DNA of 64,000 nucleotides from Streptomyces colonosanans (GTDB taxonomy: Bacteria > Actinomycetota > Actinomycetes > Streptomycetales > Streptomycetaceae), in assembly GCF_001866645.1 (NCBI RefSeq), contig NZ_MLYP01000006.1:1-64000 (forward strand), given 5' to 3'. Shown here one piece after another: positions 20,686-31,800 of the stretch (position 1 is the first letter of the stretch; each line of letters starts with the position of its first letter). The notes under the pieces are model-generated. The model did not search any database. It saw only the letters and a list, made by a program, of their open reading frames with translations, and had not been told where the DNA came from. The translations under genes and the position numbers were made by a program.

Positions 20686-21111
20686 GGCCTCCCCCAGCTC
20701 GACCCCCTCCGGCCCGGGGGCACAGATGTGCGACAACAAACGGCGTGAGCCTACTACCGTCTCACCGGTATCCCGAAGCGCCGACCTCGCGCGTCGCTCC
20801 TTGAACTACGAGCAGAGAATGGTTAGTTGTCCCGTCATTATGGGAGATCGCCTGCCCGGAACCGGCATACCGCGAGGGCGGCCAACCCGGCCGGGAACCG
20901 TGGCCGGGTTGGCCGAATTCTTCCTTCGGTGGGAATCTTCACGGAACGCCGATCGTCTTCTTTCCAAGGGGACTGGGGGCGGAATCGGCCACAGGCGCCG
21001 CAGGTCGCACCCAGGCGGCGTAAAGCAGTGCAAGCCGGGCAACCACTGGGGGAGTCGGGGTCGCCTGACACCGGGACGGACGGTCTGCGGGCGGTGGGGA
21101 GTGACGAGTTG
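20686..21111. other. divergent intergenic region between cvnA and a membrane gene
   Basis: No supported gene. It carries the cvnABC promoter region leftward. Rightward, TTGAAC followed 16 bp later by TTAGTT resembles a vegetative promoter around 20803-20830, and a perfect 14-bp hairpin at 20879-20915 lies just downstream of it. That is an odd place for a terminator, since no gene ends here. Confidence 0.4.
20879..20915 (+). terminator. terminator-like hairpin in a divergent intergenic region
   Basis: Perfect arms CGGCCAACCCGGCC and GGCCGGGTTGGCCG with a 9-nt loop, followed by AATTCTTCCTTC on the plus strand. It may end a short leader or small RNA upstream of the 21112 gene. Confidence 0.45.
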
Positions 21112-21603
21112 ATGAGCACGGCGACGCGGCGGGGCCCGCAGACACCGGATCGCGCCGTTCCGGCGGGCGAGCAGTACACCATGACGGATGAGGAGCGGTA
21201 CGAGGCGCGGTGCCGCCGCCCGCTGTGGGTCGAGGAGCCGGCGCGCAGACGTCGGCTGCCGGACCCGGTGCGCACGGCGGCGGTGCGGGCGGTGCTCATC
21301 ATCGCGGTGACACTGATCCAGGCGGTGATCGCCTTCCTGTGCACACTGGCCGGATCCGGGCTGGCCTTCCCCATGGTGCTGAGCAGCGTGGCCAGCACGG
21401 TGTTGGCGACCTGGGGCGTGCTCGACGTCTGGGTGACGCGCCAGGTATGGAACCAGCGCAATGGAGTGGTGTCGGTTCCGAGCAGCACGGCCCGGGTGCT
21501 GCGCCGCGAGCGCCGCACGGCCCGTCGGCAGGCACGGGCCGTGGAGCGGGCGCAGAAGCGGATACGCGGGCAGGGCGGGACGGGTCGGCTGTCGCACCCA
21601 TGA
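21112..21603 (+). CDS. small two-helix membrane protein, unknown function
   Basis: Not a family I can name. The 163-aa protein has a charged, arginine-rich N terminus, two hydrophobic segments around residues 62-82 and 88-112 (one running VLIIAVTLIQAVIAFLC), and a very basic C-terminal tail with a probable helix rich in Arg, Ala and Gln. GGGGAG lies about 10 nt ahead of the ATG. It is divergent from cvnA but separated by 426 bp, and it converges on the Rieske ferredoxin gene. A role beside the conservon is possible but unsupported. Confidence 0.7.
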   Translation: MSTATRRGPQTPDRAVPAGEQYTMTDEERYEARCRRPLWVEEPARRRRLPDPVRTAAVRAVLIIAVTLIQAVIAFLCTLAGSGLAFPMVLSSVASTVLATWGVLDVWVTRQVWNQRNGVVSVPSSTARVLRRERRTARRQARAVERAQKRIRGQGGTGRLSHP

Positions 21604-21740
21604 GGTCTCGGGCGCGGGATGGGGTACGCCGCACCCGTGGCCGCGTGGTCGTAGGGGCATCCGCGCCCCTGGCGGGATGACCGAAGCGGGCGCGCCGACG
21701 AGGCCGGTGCGCCGGACTGCGGCCGGTTGCACCTATGTCC

Positions 21741-22064
21741 TCACGCCGCGCTCCCCTCCCGCGCCGCCAGATACACATGGATCACGCCGTCCTCCACCGT
21801 CACCCGGTGGGTACGGACGGGGCGGCGGGCCGGCAGGCAGGTCGGCTCGCCCGTGCGGAGGTCGAATGAGGCGGCGTGGAGCGGGCATTCGACCAGACAG
21901 CCCTCCAGCCAGCCTTCGGAGAGGGAGGCGTCCTGGTGGGTGCAGGTGTCGTCGATGGCGTACAACTCGCCGTCTTCGGTGTGGAACACGGCGAGGGGCC
22001 GTTCGGTGTCGACGCGGACGGCCTCGCCCTTGGGGAGGTCTTCAAGGCGGCAGACGGGAATCAC
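21741..22064 (-). CDS. Rieske-type 2Fe-2S ferredoxin
   Basis: Small electron carrier, 107 aa, resembling the ferredoxin components of ring-hydroxylating dioxygenases. Cluster ligands are complete: C41-x-H43 (CTH) and C60-x-x-H63 (CPLH). GTG start at 22064 follows GAGAGGGGGG. It is divergent from the IclR regulator gene and about 5.5 kb from the Rieske oxygenase at the far end of the cluster, to which it could feed electrons. A dedicated ferredoxin reductase is not present in the window. Confidence 0.85.
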   Translation of the reverse strand: MIPVCRLEDLPKGEAVRVDTERPLAVFHTEDGELYAIDDTCTHQDASLSEGWLEGCLVECPLHAASFDLRTGEPTCLPARRPVRTHRVTVEDGVIHVYLAAREGSAA

Positions 22065-22155
22065 GGGCCCCCCTCTCGGTCCGGGACACATGGCCTTGGA
22101 CCCGGTCGGTCCAGGCAGTCAGGGAGTTCAGGTGGTCGGGAAAGAGTCGGGCCCC

Positions 22156-22203
22156 TCATGGGCCGGGTCGTCGGGTCCGTCATGGGCCGGGCCGTCGGGT
22201 TCC
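22156..22203. repeat. 24-bp imperfect direct tandem repeat
   Basis: Two head-to-tail copies beginning TCATGGGCCGGG, each 24 bp and differing at a few positions. Both lie between the ferredoxin and regulator genes. No function is evident. Confidence 0.6.
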
Positions 22204-22346
22204 CCTTGCGGAACCGGTCCCGGTCCGGGGTCGGTCAGGTCGCCGGTCCCCGCGGGCAACGGTCCCGGTCCAGGTATCGCCCCGTTCGGGCTCGGTACCT
22301 GTTCGGGCTCGCTCCCTTACGAGATCCAGACGCCTCGGTAACATGA

Positions 22347-22384
22347 TGTTGCGTATGGCGCACTGATGGACGCTGTGCGCAACA
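22347..22384. promoter_or_regulatory. candidate IclR-family operator upstream of the regulator
   Basis: TGTTGCG at 22347-22353 and its complement CGCAACA at 22378-22384 form an inverted pair, with GCGCAC and GTGCGC inside it. The right half, GTGCGCAACAG (22375-22385), is repeated exactly at 23606-23616 in front of the catabolic genes. Shared sites at regulator and target promoters are what an autoregulating IclR protein would use. Confidence 0.45.
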
Positions 22385-22465
22385 GAGTCCGGGCGAGGCG
22401 ACCGTCGCGTCAAGGGTTTCCCGTAGATGCGGCCCAAACAGGGCCCTCAGGTGGTGAGTTGAGTC

Positions 22466-23287
22466 ATGGTCCGCTCGCACAGGCAGACCGACGACGGCAA
22501 GGGGCGCCGGGAGCGGCAGAACGGCAGAGGCGCGGCGAGCGCGGTCCAGTCGGTGGACCGCGCCGTGAGCGTGCTGGAGATCCTCGCCCGGCACGGTGAG
22601 GCGGGCGTCACGGAGATCGCCGACGAGCTGGACGTACACAAGTCCACCGCCTTCCGGCTGCTCGGCGTCCTGGAGAACCGCGGCCTGGTGGCCCAGGCCA
22701 AGGACCGCGGGAAGTACTTCCTGGGCGCCGGCGTACTGCGCCTGGCGGGGGCGGCGGCAGGACGCCTGGACATCTCGCAGGAGGGGGTCGCGGTCTGCCG
22801 GGAACTCGCCGGTGAGCTGAGCGAGACCGTCAACATCGCGGTCCTCGACGACGACGCCGCGGTCAACATCATGCAGGCCCGCGGCACGGCGTCCGTGACG
22901 GCGCAGAACTGGCTGGGCCGACGCACCCCGCTGCACGCCACCTCCAGCGGCAAGGTGTTGCTCGCGCACATGACGCCCACGCTGCGCGAAGGCCTGCTCG
23001 CCCGTTCCCTGCCGCGTTTCACCGAGCGCACCCTCACGGGTGCGGGCGCGCTGCGCGGCGAGCTGGAGGCGGTGGTGGAGCAGGGCTACAGCATCACGAT
23101 CGAGGAGCTGGAACTGGGCCTGGCGGCCGTGGCCGCCCCGATCCGCGCCCACGACGGCAAGGTGATCGCCGCGATCAGCGTCTCCGGGCCGGTGTACCGG
23201 CTGAACGCCGACCGGCTGCCGGAGCTGGCCAAGCGCATGGTGGCCGCCGGGTCCGAGCTGTCGTGCCGGATGGGCTACGGATTCTGA
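22466..23287 (+). CDS. IclR-family transcriptional regulator
   Basis: DNA-binding regulator, 273 aa. A winged helix-turn-helix lies at about residues 32-90 (GVTEIADELDVHKSTAFRLL) and the IclR effector domain fills the rest (TSSGKVLLAHMTP, ITIEELELGLAAVAAPI). It lies between the divergent ferredoxin gene and the betaine-catabolic genes, so it most likely controls them in response to betaine or a downstream metabolite. The first 25 residues are basic and unstructured. Whether it represses or activates cannot be read from the sequence, but one candidate site lies just downstream of the catabolic promoter, which fits repression. Confidence 0.9.
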   Translation: MVRSHRQTDDGKGRRERQNGRGAASAVQSVDRAVSVLEILARHGEAGVTEIADELDVHKSTAFRLLGVLENRGLVAQAKDRGKYFLGAGVLRLAGAAAGRLDISQEGVAVCRELAGELSETVNIAVLDDDAAVNIMQARGTASVTAQNWLGRRTPLHATSSGKVLLAHMTPTLREGLLARSLPRFTERTLTGAGALRGELEAVVEQGYSITIEELELGLAAVAAPIRAHDGKVIAAISVSGPVYRLNADRLPELAKRMVAAGSELSCRMGYGF

Positions 23288-23631
23288 GGCGCGACCGGGC
23301 GACGACTCGGCAGACCCTGAATCCCGGGTCCCGCGCCGCCCGTGTGCCGGACGGGTCCGGCCTCCCCGTTCCTTTTGCCAGGAGATGACGCACCGTTCCT
23401 ACGGACTGAGCAGGAGTGAGCCCGATCAGCCGCACACCCCGAACGGTTCTGGGCGCACTGGTCGTCCGCTTTCGCCTCCCGGGCGGCGACACGGATCGTG
23501 TCCGTGGTCCGAGCCGGCACGCTCCCCGACAAGCAGTTGCCCACCCTCTTGACGGCTCCGTGACGCCGTTCTCACTATGTCCCTAATCACGCAACCGATC
23601 GTGCAGTGCGCAACAGCAGAGGAGCTGGGTC
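23288..23631. other. intergenic region with the betaine-operon promoter
   Basis: 344 bp with no supported gene. Its right end carries the candidate promoter and operator described separately. The left part shows nothing I can interpret. Confidence 0.5.
23550..23616 (+). promoter_or_regulatory. candidate promoter and operator of the betaine operon
   Basis: TTGACG at 23550-23555 and CACTAT at 23574-23579 are spaced 18 bp apart, giving a start site near 23586. Immediately downstream are CGCAAC (23590-23595) and GTGCGCAACAG (23606-23616), the motif shared with the regulator upstream region. A repressor bound there would block the promoter. Confidence 0.45.
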
Positions 23632-26330
<2,699 letters not shown>

Positions 26331-26347
26331 CCGCCAGGAGGCGCCCG

Positions 26348-27502
26348 ATGTCCCCCTCGTACGACGTCATCGTCATCGGTCTCGGCGGCATGGGCAGCGC
26401 CGCCGCCCACCATCTGTCCGCACGTGGAGCCCGTGTGCTGGGCCTGGAGAGGTTCGGCCCGGTCCACAACCGCGGCTCCAGCCACGGCGGTTCGCGGATC
26501 ACCCGGCAGTCGTACTTCGAGGACCCGGCGTACGTGCCGCTGCTGCTGCGCGCGTACGAGCTGTACGAGGACGTGGAGCGGGCCACCGGCCGTGAGATCG
26601 CCGCGCTGTGCGGCGGTGTGATGGTCGGCCCGCCCGCGTCCCGTACCGTCTCCGGCTCACTGCGTTCGGCCACAGAGTGGGACCTGCCCCACGAGATGCT
26701 GGACGCACGGGAGATCCGGCGCCGCTTCCCGACCCTCGCCCCCAAGGACGACGAGGTCGCGCTCTACGAGAAGAAGGCCGGCCTGGTCCGCCCCGAGAAC
26801 ATGGTGGCCGCCCACCTCCAGCTGGCCACCCGGCAGGGCGCTCGGCTGCACTTCGAGGAGCCGGTGCTCCGCTGGGAGCCGTACAGGTACGGCGTCCGCG
26901 TCCACACCTGCGAGAACACCTACACCGCCGGCCAGTTGGTGATCTGCCCGGGGGCCTGGGCACCGCGGCTGCTCACGGACCTCGGGGTGGCGTTCACCAT
27001 CGAACGGCAGGTCATGTACTGGTTCCAGCCGAAGCACGGCACCCGGCCCTTCGCCTTGGAGAACCACCCCGTCTACATCTGGGAGGACGCGGAGGGGGTA
27101 CAGGTCTACGGTTTCCCCGCGATCGACGGACCGGACCTCGGCGCCAAGGTCGCCTTCTTCCGCAAGGGCGCCGTCTGCACCCCGGACACCATCGACCGGA
27201 CCGTGCACGAGGAGGAGATCCAGGCCATGGCGGACCACATGTCCCGTTGCGTCCCGGATCTGCCGGGCGCCTTCCTGAAGGCAGCCACCTGCATGTACTC
27301 CAACACGCCCGACGAGCACTTCGTCATCTCCCGCCACCCCGCGCACCCCGAGTCCGTGACCGTGGCCTGCGGATTCTCCGGGCATGGCTTCAAGTTCGCG
27401 CCCGTCGTCGGTGAGATCCTCGCCGACCTGGCCCTCACCGGCACCACCAGGCACCCCATCGGGCTGTTCGCCCCCTCCCGCCTCACCGCCGCGCCCGCCT
27501 GA
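26348..27502 (+). CDS. monomeric sarcosine oxidase / N-methyl amino acid oxidase
   Basis: Converts sarcosine to glycine, formaldehyde and hydrogen peroxide. The 384-aa size is that of the monomeric MSOX/SolA family. FAD is bound by the N-terminal GLGGMGS loop and should be covalently attached to C315 in [10 protein letters not shown], the same residue number as in the Bacillus enzyme. Arg in [10 protein letters not shown] and the C-terminal [10 protein letters not shown] segment are also family marks. AGGAGG precedes the ATG. Position after dimethylglycine oxidase supports sarcosine as substrate; N-methyltryptophan oxidase is the alternative annotation for such sequences. Confidence 0.9.
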   Translation: MSPSYDVIVIGLGGMGSAAAHHLSARGARVLGLERFGPVHNRGSSHGGSRITRQSYFEDPAYVPLLLRAYELYEDVERATGREIAALCGGVMVGPPASRTVSGSLRSATEWDLPHEMLDAREIRRRFPTLAPKDDEVALYEKKAGLVRPENMVAAHLQLATRQGARLHFEEPVLRWEPYRYGVRVHTCENTYTAGQLVICPGAWAPRLLTDLGVAFTIERQVMYWFQPKHGTRPFALENHPVYIWEDAEGVQVYGFPAIDGPDLGAKVAFFRKGAVCTPDTIDRTVHEEEIQAMADHMSRCVPDLPGAFLKAATCMYSNTPDEHFVISRHPAHPESVTVACGFSGHGFKFAPVVGEILADLALTGTTRHPIGLFAPSRLTAAPA

Positions 27503-27513
27503 GGAGCACGCCC

Positions 27514-28710
27514 GTGACGACGCCCCCCTTCTCCCCTCAGCAGATCCCCCCGAGCCTGATCGCCACCCTCCCCGGGCGCTCCTACACCGACCCCGCGGTC
27601 TTCCAGCGGGAACAGGAGCTGCTCCTCGAGGCGATGTGGTTCTGCGCGGTCCGCAGCGCGGACCTGGCCGAACCCGGTTCCTTCCGCACCGTCCAGGTCG
27701 GCCGCGAGAACGTCCTGATCACCCGCTCGCGCACCGGTGAACTACGTGCCTTCCTCAACGTCTGCCGCCACCGCGGAGCCCGGCTGTGCCTGGAGGAGAC
27801 CGGCCGGGTCCGGCGCACCCTCCAATGCCCGTACCACGCCTGGACCTACGACCTCGACGGCACGCTCGTCGCCGCGCCGAACCTGGTGAAGATGCCGGAC
27901 GTCGACCGCGTCGCCTACGGTCTGGTCAAGGTCGCGCTGCGGGAGTGGCTCGGCTACGCCTGGGTGTGCCTGGCCGACGAGCCGCCGTCCTTCGAGGACA
28001 CCGTGGTGGGCGCGGCCGTCGAGCGCCTCGGTGATGCCGCCGCGCTCGAGCACTACGGAACCGAGAGGCTGGCACTCGGCAAGCGGATCGTCTACGACGT
28101 GAGGGCGAACTGGAAGCTGATCGTCGAGAACTTCATGGAGTGCTACCACTGCGCGACGATCCACCCCGAACTCGTCGATGTGCTCCCGGAGTTCGCGGGC
28201 GGGTACGCCGCCCAGTCCTTCGTGGGGCACGGCGCGGAGTTCGGCGAGGACATCCGGGGCTTCACGGTCGACGGCAGCGAGGGCTTCCCGAAGCTGCCGT
28301 ACGTCTCAGGGGACCAGGACCGCCGCTACTACGCGATCACCGTGAAGCCGACGGTGTTCATCAATCTCGTCCCGGACCATGTGATTGTGCACCGCATGTT
28401 CCCGCTCGCCGAGGACCGCACGGTCGTCGAGTGCGACTGGCTGTACGCGCCGGAGGTCGTCGGGTCGGGGGCGGACCTGTCGAAGTCGGTGGAGCTGTTC
28501 CACCGGGTGAACATCCAGGACTTCGAGGCGTGCGAGCGGACACAGCCGGCGATGTCGTCCCGGGCGTACCGCGGGGGCGGCGTGCTGGTTCCCGCCGAGC
28601 ACCACATCGGGATCTTCCACGAGTGGGTACTCGAGAAGCTGGGGGCCGGACCTGCCGGACCTGTTCTGCCCGGCGAGAAATGCACTGATCTCCTGACGGA
28701 GGATGCCTAG
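27514..28710 (+). CDS. Rieske non-heme iron oxygenase, glycine betaine monooxygenase-like
   Basis: Large subunit of a Rieske oxygenase, 398 aa, of the GbcA/choline monooxygenase type. Rieske ligands C84, H86, C105 and H108 are present, as is the mononuclear iron motif ECYHCATIH (H212 and H217). From its neighbours it most likely demethylates glycine betaine to dimethylglycine, releasing formaldehyde; proline betaine or carnitine cannot be excluded. GTG start with GGAG upstream, 11 bp after the sarcosine oxidase stop, so the three enzymes form one operon. The GbcB-type reductase that normally supplies electrons is not in the window. Confidence 0.85.
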   Translation: MTTPPFSPQQIPPSLIATLPGRSYTDPAVFQREQELLLEAMWFCAVRSADLAEPGSFRTVQVGRENVLITRSRTGELRAFLNVCRHRGARLCLEETGRVRRTLQCPYHAWTYDLDGTLVAAPNLVKMPDVDRVAYGLVKVALREWLGYAWVCLADEPPSFEDTVVGAAVERLGDAAALEHYGTERLALGKRIVYDVRANWKLIVENFMECYHCATIHPELVDVLPEFAGGYAAQSFVGHGAEFGEDIRGFTVDGSEGFPKLPYVSGDQDRRYYAITVKPTVFINLVPDHVIVHRMFPLAEDRTVVECDWLYAPEVVGSGADLSKSVELFHRVNIQDFEACERTQPAMSSRAYRGGGVLVPAEHHIGIFHEWVLEKLGAGPAGPVLPGEKCTDLLTEDA

Positions 28711-28763
28711 TGCCGCGGCAGGCAACGTTCGCCCCGTCGCGACGCCCGGCACTAGTAGTGCTT

Positions 28764-28798
28764 GCGCGGGGCAGCCGCGTGATGGGACAGCCCCGCGT
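28764..28798. terminator. weak hairpin between the betaine operon and the SMC gene
   Basis: CGCGGGGC (28765-28772) and GCCCCGCG (28790-28797) can pair around a 17-nt loop in the 99-bp space between two convergent genes. Moderate strength; it is the only terminator candidate there. Confidence 0.4.
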
Positions 28799-28809
28799 CC
28801 TCGTGCCCC

Positions 28810-31800
28810 TTATGCACCCATCGCCGGTCGTTTGAACATCCGCGTCGCCGTGATCTCGCTGTGCACCGCCTCTCCGGCCTGGGGCTGCTGCGGCAGTCCC
28901 GGCCGCAGATGTTCCTCCACGCGGATGTACTTCAGTCCGGCCCGCAGGTCCGCGTCATTGCGCAGCCGGATGACCAGCGGGAACTCCGCGAGTGCGGTCG
29001 TGTCGAACAGGCCGGTGGTGTACAGGAGCTGGACGCCGAGCGCGTCCGAGACGGCCCGCTGGAGTTCCAGCAGATAGGTCGCGTTGGCGCGCCCGATGGG
29101 GTTGTCCAGGAACAGCGTGCCTGCGTGGCGGTGCTTGTCGCGGCCCCGGTCGTTGGAGCGCAGCGCGGCCATCGTGCAGTACAACGCGATCGCGGCGGTG
29201 AGCAGCTGACCGCCCGAGAACACGTCGCCCATCTGGCCGACCGGCACGCGCTCGGCGCGCAGCACCGCGTCCGGCTTGAGGATCTCCACGGCGACGCCCT
29301 TGGGCTGGAGCGCCGCGCCGGCCCCCCTCAGCAGGAGGGACATGCCGTCGCGCCTGAGGTCGGAGTTCTTCTTCACGGCCGCCCGGGTCGCCTCGTCGAT
29401 GACCTCGCCGAGCCGTTCGGTGAGCGTGGCCTGGTCGGGTTCCTCGAAGCGGATGCGCAGGAACTCCTGCCCGGACCACTCGCCGAGCCCCTCGGGGAGG
29501 CGGGAGAGCCGCTGGGCCGAGCGCAGGGTGGCGAGGGCCGACTCGACCAGCCCCCGCAGCCGGTCCACGATCGAGTCCCGGTTGCGCTCCAGCTGCGCCA
29601 GCTCGTCGGTGAGGACCCGGAGCCGGGGTGCGAAGGCCTCCGCCCACCGCTGCGCGTGCTCCGGCAGCGCGGACGCCGGCAGTTCGCGGATCTGCTGCCG
29701 GGCGGGCGTACGGACCTGTTCGTAGCGCGTGGAGTTCGCGTGCCGTACGAGCACGTCGCTCGCCTCGCGCACGGCCGCCTCGGCGGCGGACAGATCGGCG
29801 GCGCAGCCGCGCAGCGACCGGCGGGCCTCGGCGGCGGAGTGCCGGGCCTCTTCGAGCGTGCCCGGGTACGGCTCCGGTTCCTCCTGCTCCTCGTCCGCGG
29901 TGTGCTCGCGCAGCAGATCACGGAGCATCGCGGCGATCTCGTCGAAGCCGCTCGCCGCGTCCTCGGCGGCCCGGTGGGCGTCGAGGAGTTCGGCGTGGGC
30001 CTCGCGGGCCTGGCCGAGCGCCTCGGTGCGGGCGGCCAGTTCACCAGTGGCCGTGCGCAGCAGCGCCTGGGCGTGCTCGGTGTCGTTCGGGACCAGTTCC
30101 TCGGGCAGTTCGGTGTGCGCCTCGCCGTTCTCGGGCGCGTGCCGCTCGGCCTCGCCCCGCAGCCGGCCGAGCTGCTCGCTCGCCGTGGACATACGGGTCT
30201 CCAGGAGCTGCACCAGTTCTTCGGCTCGCGCGGCGGCGGCCTGCCGGGAGGGGCCGTCGGAGCCGTCCGGGGACCTGAGGAGCTGCTCGGCGCGCGTGCG
30301 GACCTTGTTGCTGAGCCGGTTCAGCTCGGCGAGCGCTGCGGACTCGTCGCTCTCGGCCCGTGCCTGCTCGGCCCGCAGGTCGGCGCCGACCCCGACCTTC
30401 TCGTACACCTGGGAGGCTGCCCGGTAGGCCTCGCGGAGCGCGGGCAGGGACGCCGTCGGCGCGTCCGTTTCGTCCTCGGGTACGTCGTCCGGGGCGCCCG
30501 CGATCTCGGCGCGTTCGGCGCGCAGGGAGCGGGCCGTGCGGCGGGCGTCATCGGCGGCGCGCTGGGCGGCGCGCCGGTCCTCGTCGGCGGCGCGGGCGCG
30601 CTCCAGGCAGGACTGGGCACGAGCCTCCGCCTCGACCGCCTCGTCCGCGAGTTCACGCAACGTGACCTGCCATCCCGCGCGTTCACGCAGCCGGAAGGCG
30701 AGTCCGGCGAGCGCGTCGGCGGCGCGCCGGGCCTTCTGGGCGGCCTCCTGCCGCTCGTCGCGGATCTGCGCGGTCTCGGCGGCGGCTTCCTCGGCCTCGG
30801 TCCGGACGGTCCGTGCCTCGGCAAGTTCGGCCTCGGCCTCCTCGGCGAAGGCACGCGCCTCCCGGGCGGCCGCGGCGAGTTCGGTGAGCCGGCCGGCCGG
30901 GCAGCCCGCGCGCCAGGACGCCAGCCGGGCCGCCAGTCCGCGGTCCTTGCCCAGCCGGGCCGCGAGCGCGCGGATCTCCTCGTCCCGATCGGTGGCCCGC
31001 GCGCGCAGCGCCTGCCGTTCCTCGTCGGCGGCGTGCTCGTCGTGCATGGCCGGGTTCGGCGGTACCAGGAAGACACCGCCGTCGTCCTCGTCCCGGGCGG
31101 GGGTCGGCGCGAGCAGTGCGGCGGCCGTGCCGACGGCGACGGCGGAGCGCGGCAGCAACGCGGCATCGCCGAGTGCCTCGCGGGCCCGGGCGTGCGAGTC
31201 CGGGTCCGTGATGATCACGCCGTCGACCAGTTCGGGCCGGGCGGCCAGCACGCGCGCGTGGTCGGTGGGGTCGACGGCCTGCGCGAGATAGCGCCAGCCC
31301 GGCAGCGCCGGGATGCCGTGCTCACCGAGGAACTCGACGGTCGCCAGCACGTCCGGGCCCGGCGGCAGCAGCCCCCCGTCACCGAGGGCACCGAGGATGC
31401 GTGCGTCGTCGGCGGCCGCGGTCCGCAGCTCGAAGAGCTGCCGTTCGGCGGAGGAGACGGAGGTGTCGAGCAGTTCGCGCAGTTCGTCGGCGAATCCGTC
31501 CAGTTCCTCGGGGCCGAGCGGGCCTTCTCCCGCTGCGGGGGCGTCGGCGGCGCCCTGGTCCGCCGCACGGCGAGGTCCGGGGACGCGGGTGCGTGCGCCG
31601 GTGCCGGACAGGCCCAGCAGTTCCGTCAGCCGTTCCTCCGCCGCCAGCGCGCTCGCCGTGCGGCACTCCGCCTCGTACGCCCGCTCGGCGGCGGTGGCCG
31701 CGTCCGCCGCGCGGGCCGCCGTCAGTTCCGCACGCGACTGGGCGGACGCCGCCTCGCGCGCGTGCTCGGACGCCCGGCGGGAGATCTCGCGTGCGGAGTC

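Larger units (their letters stand above)
22065..22465. other. divergent intergenic region upstream of the IclR gene
   Basis: About 400 bp without a gene. It holds a 24-bp imperfect tandem repeat (22156-22203), a run of CCGGTCC-type repeats to about 22275, and an inverted TGTTGCG/CGCAACA pair at 22347-22384 that looks like an operator. Promoters for the ferredoxin and regulator genes must lie here. Confidence 0.5.

Noticed and set aside
28711..28809. Search for a JetD-like nuclease after the SMC gene
   Set aside because: Only 99 bp separate the SMC stop from the convergent oxygenase gene; nothing of nuclease size fits.
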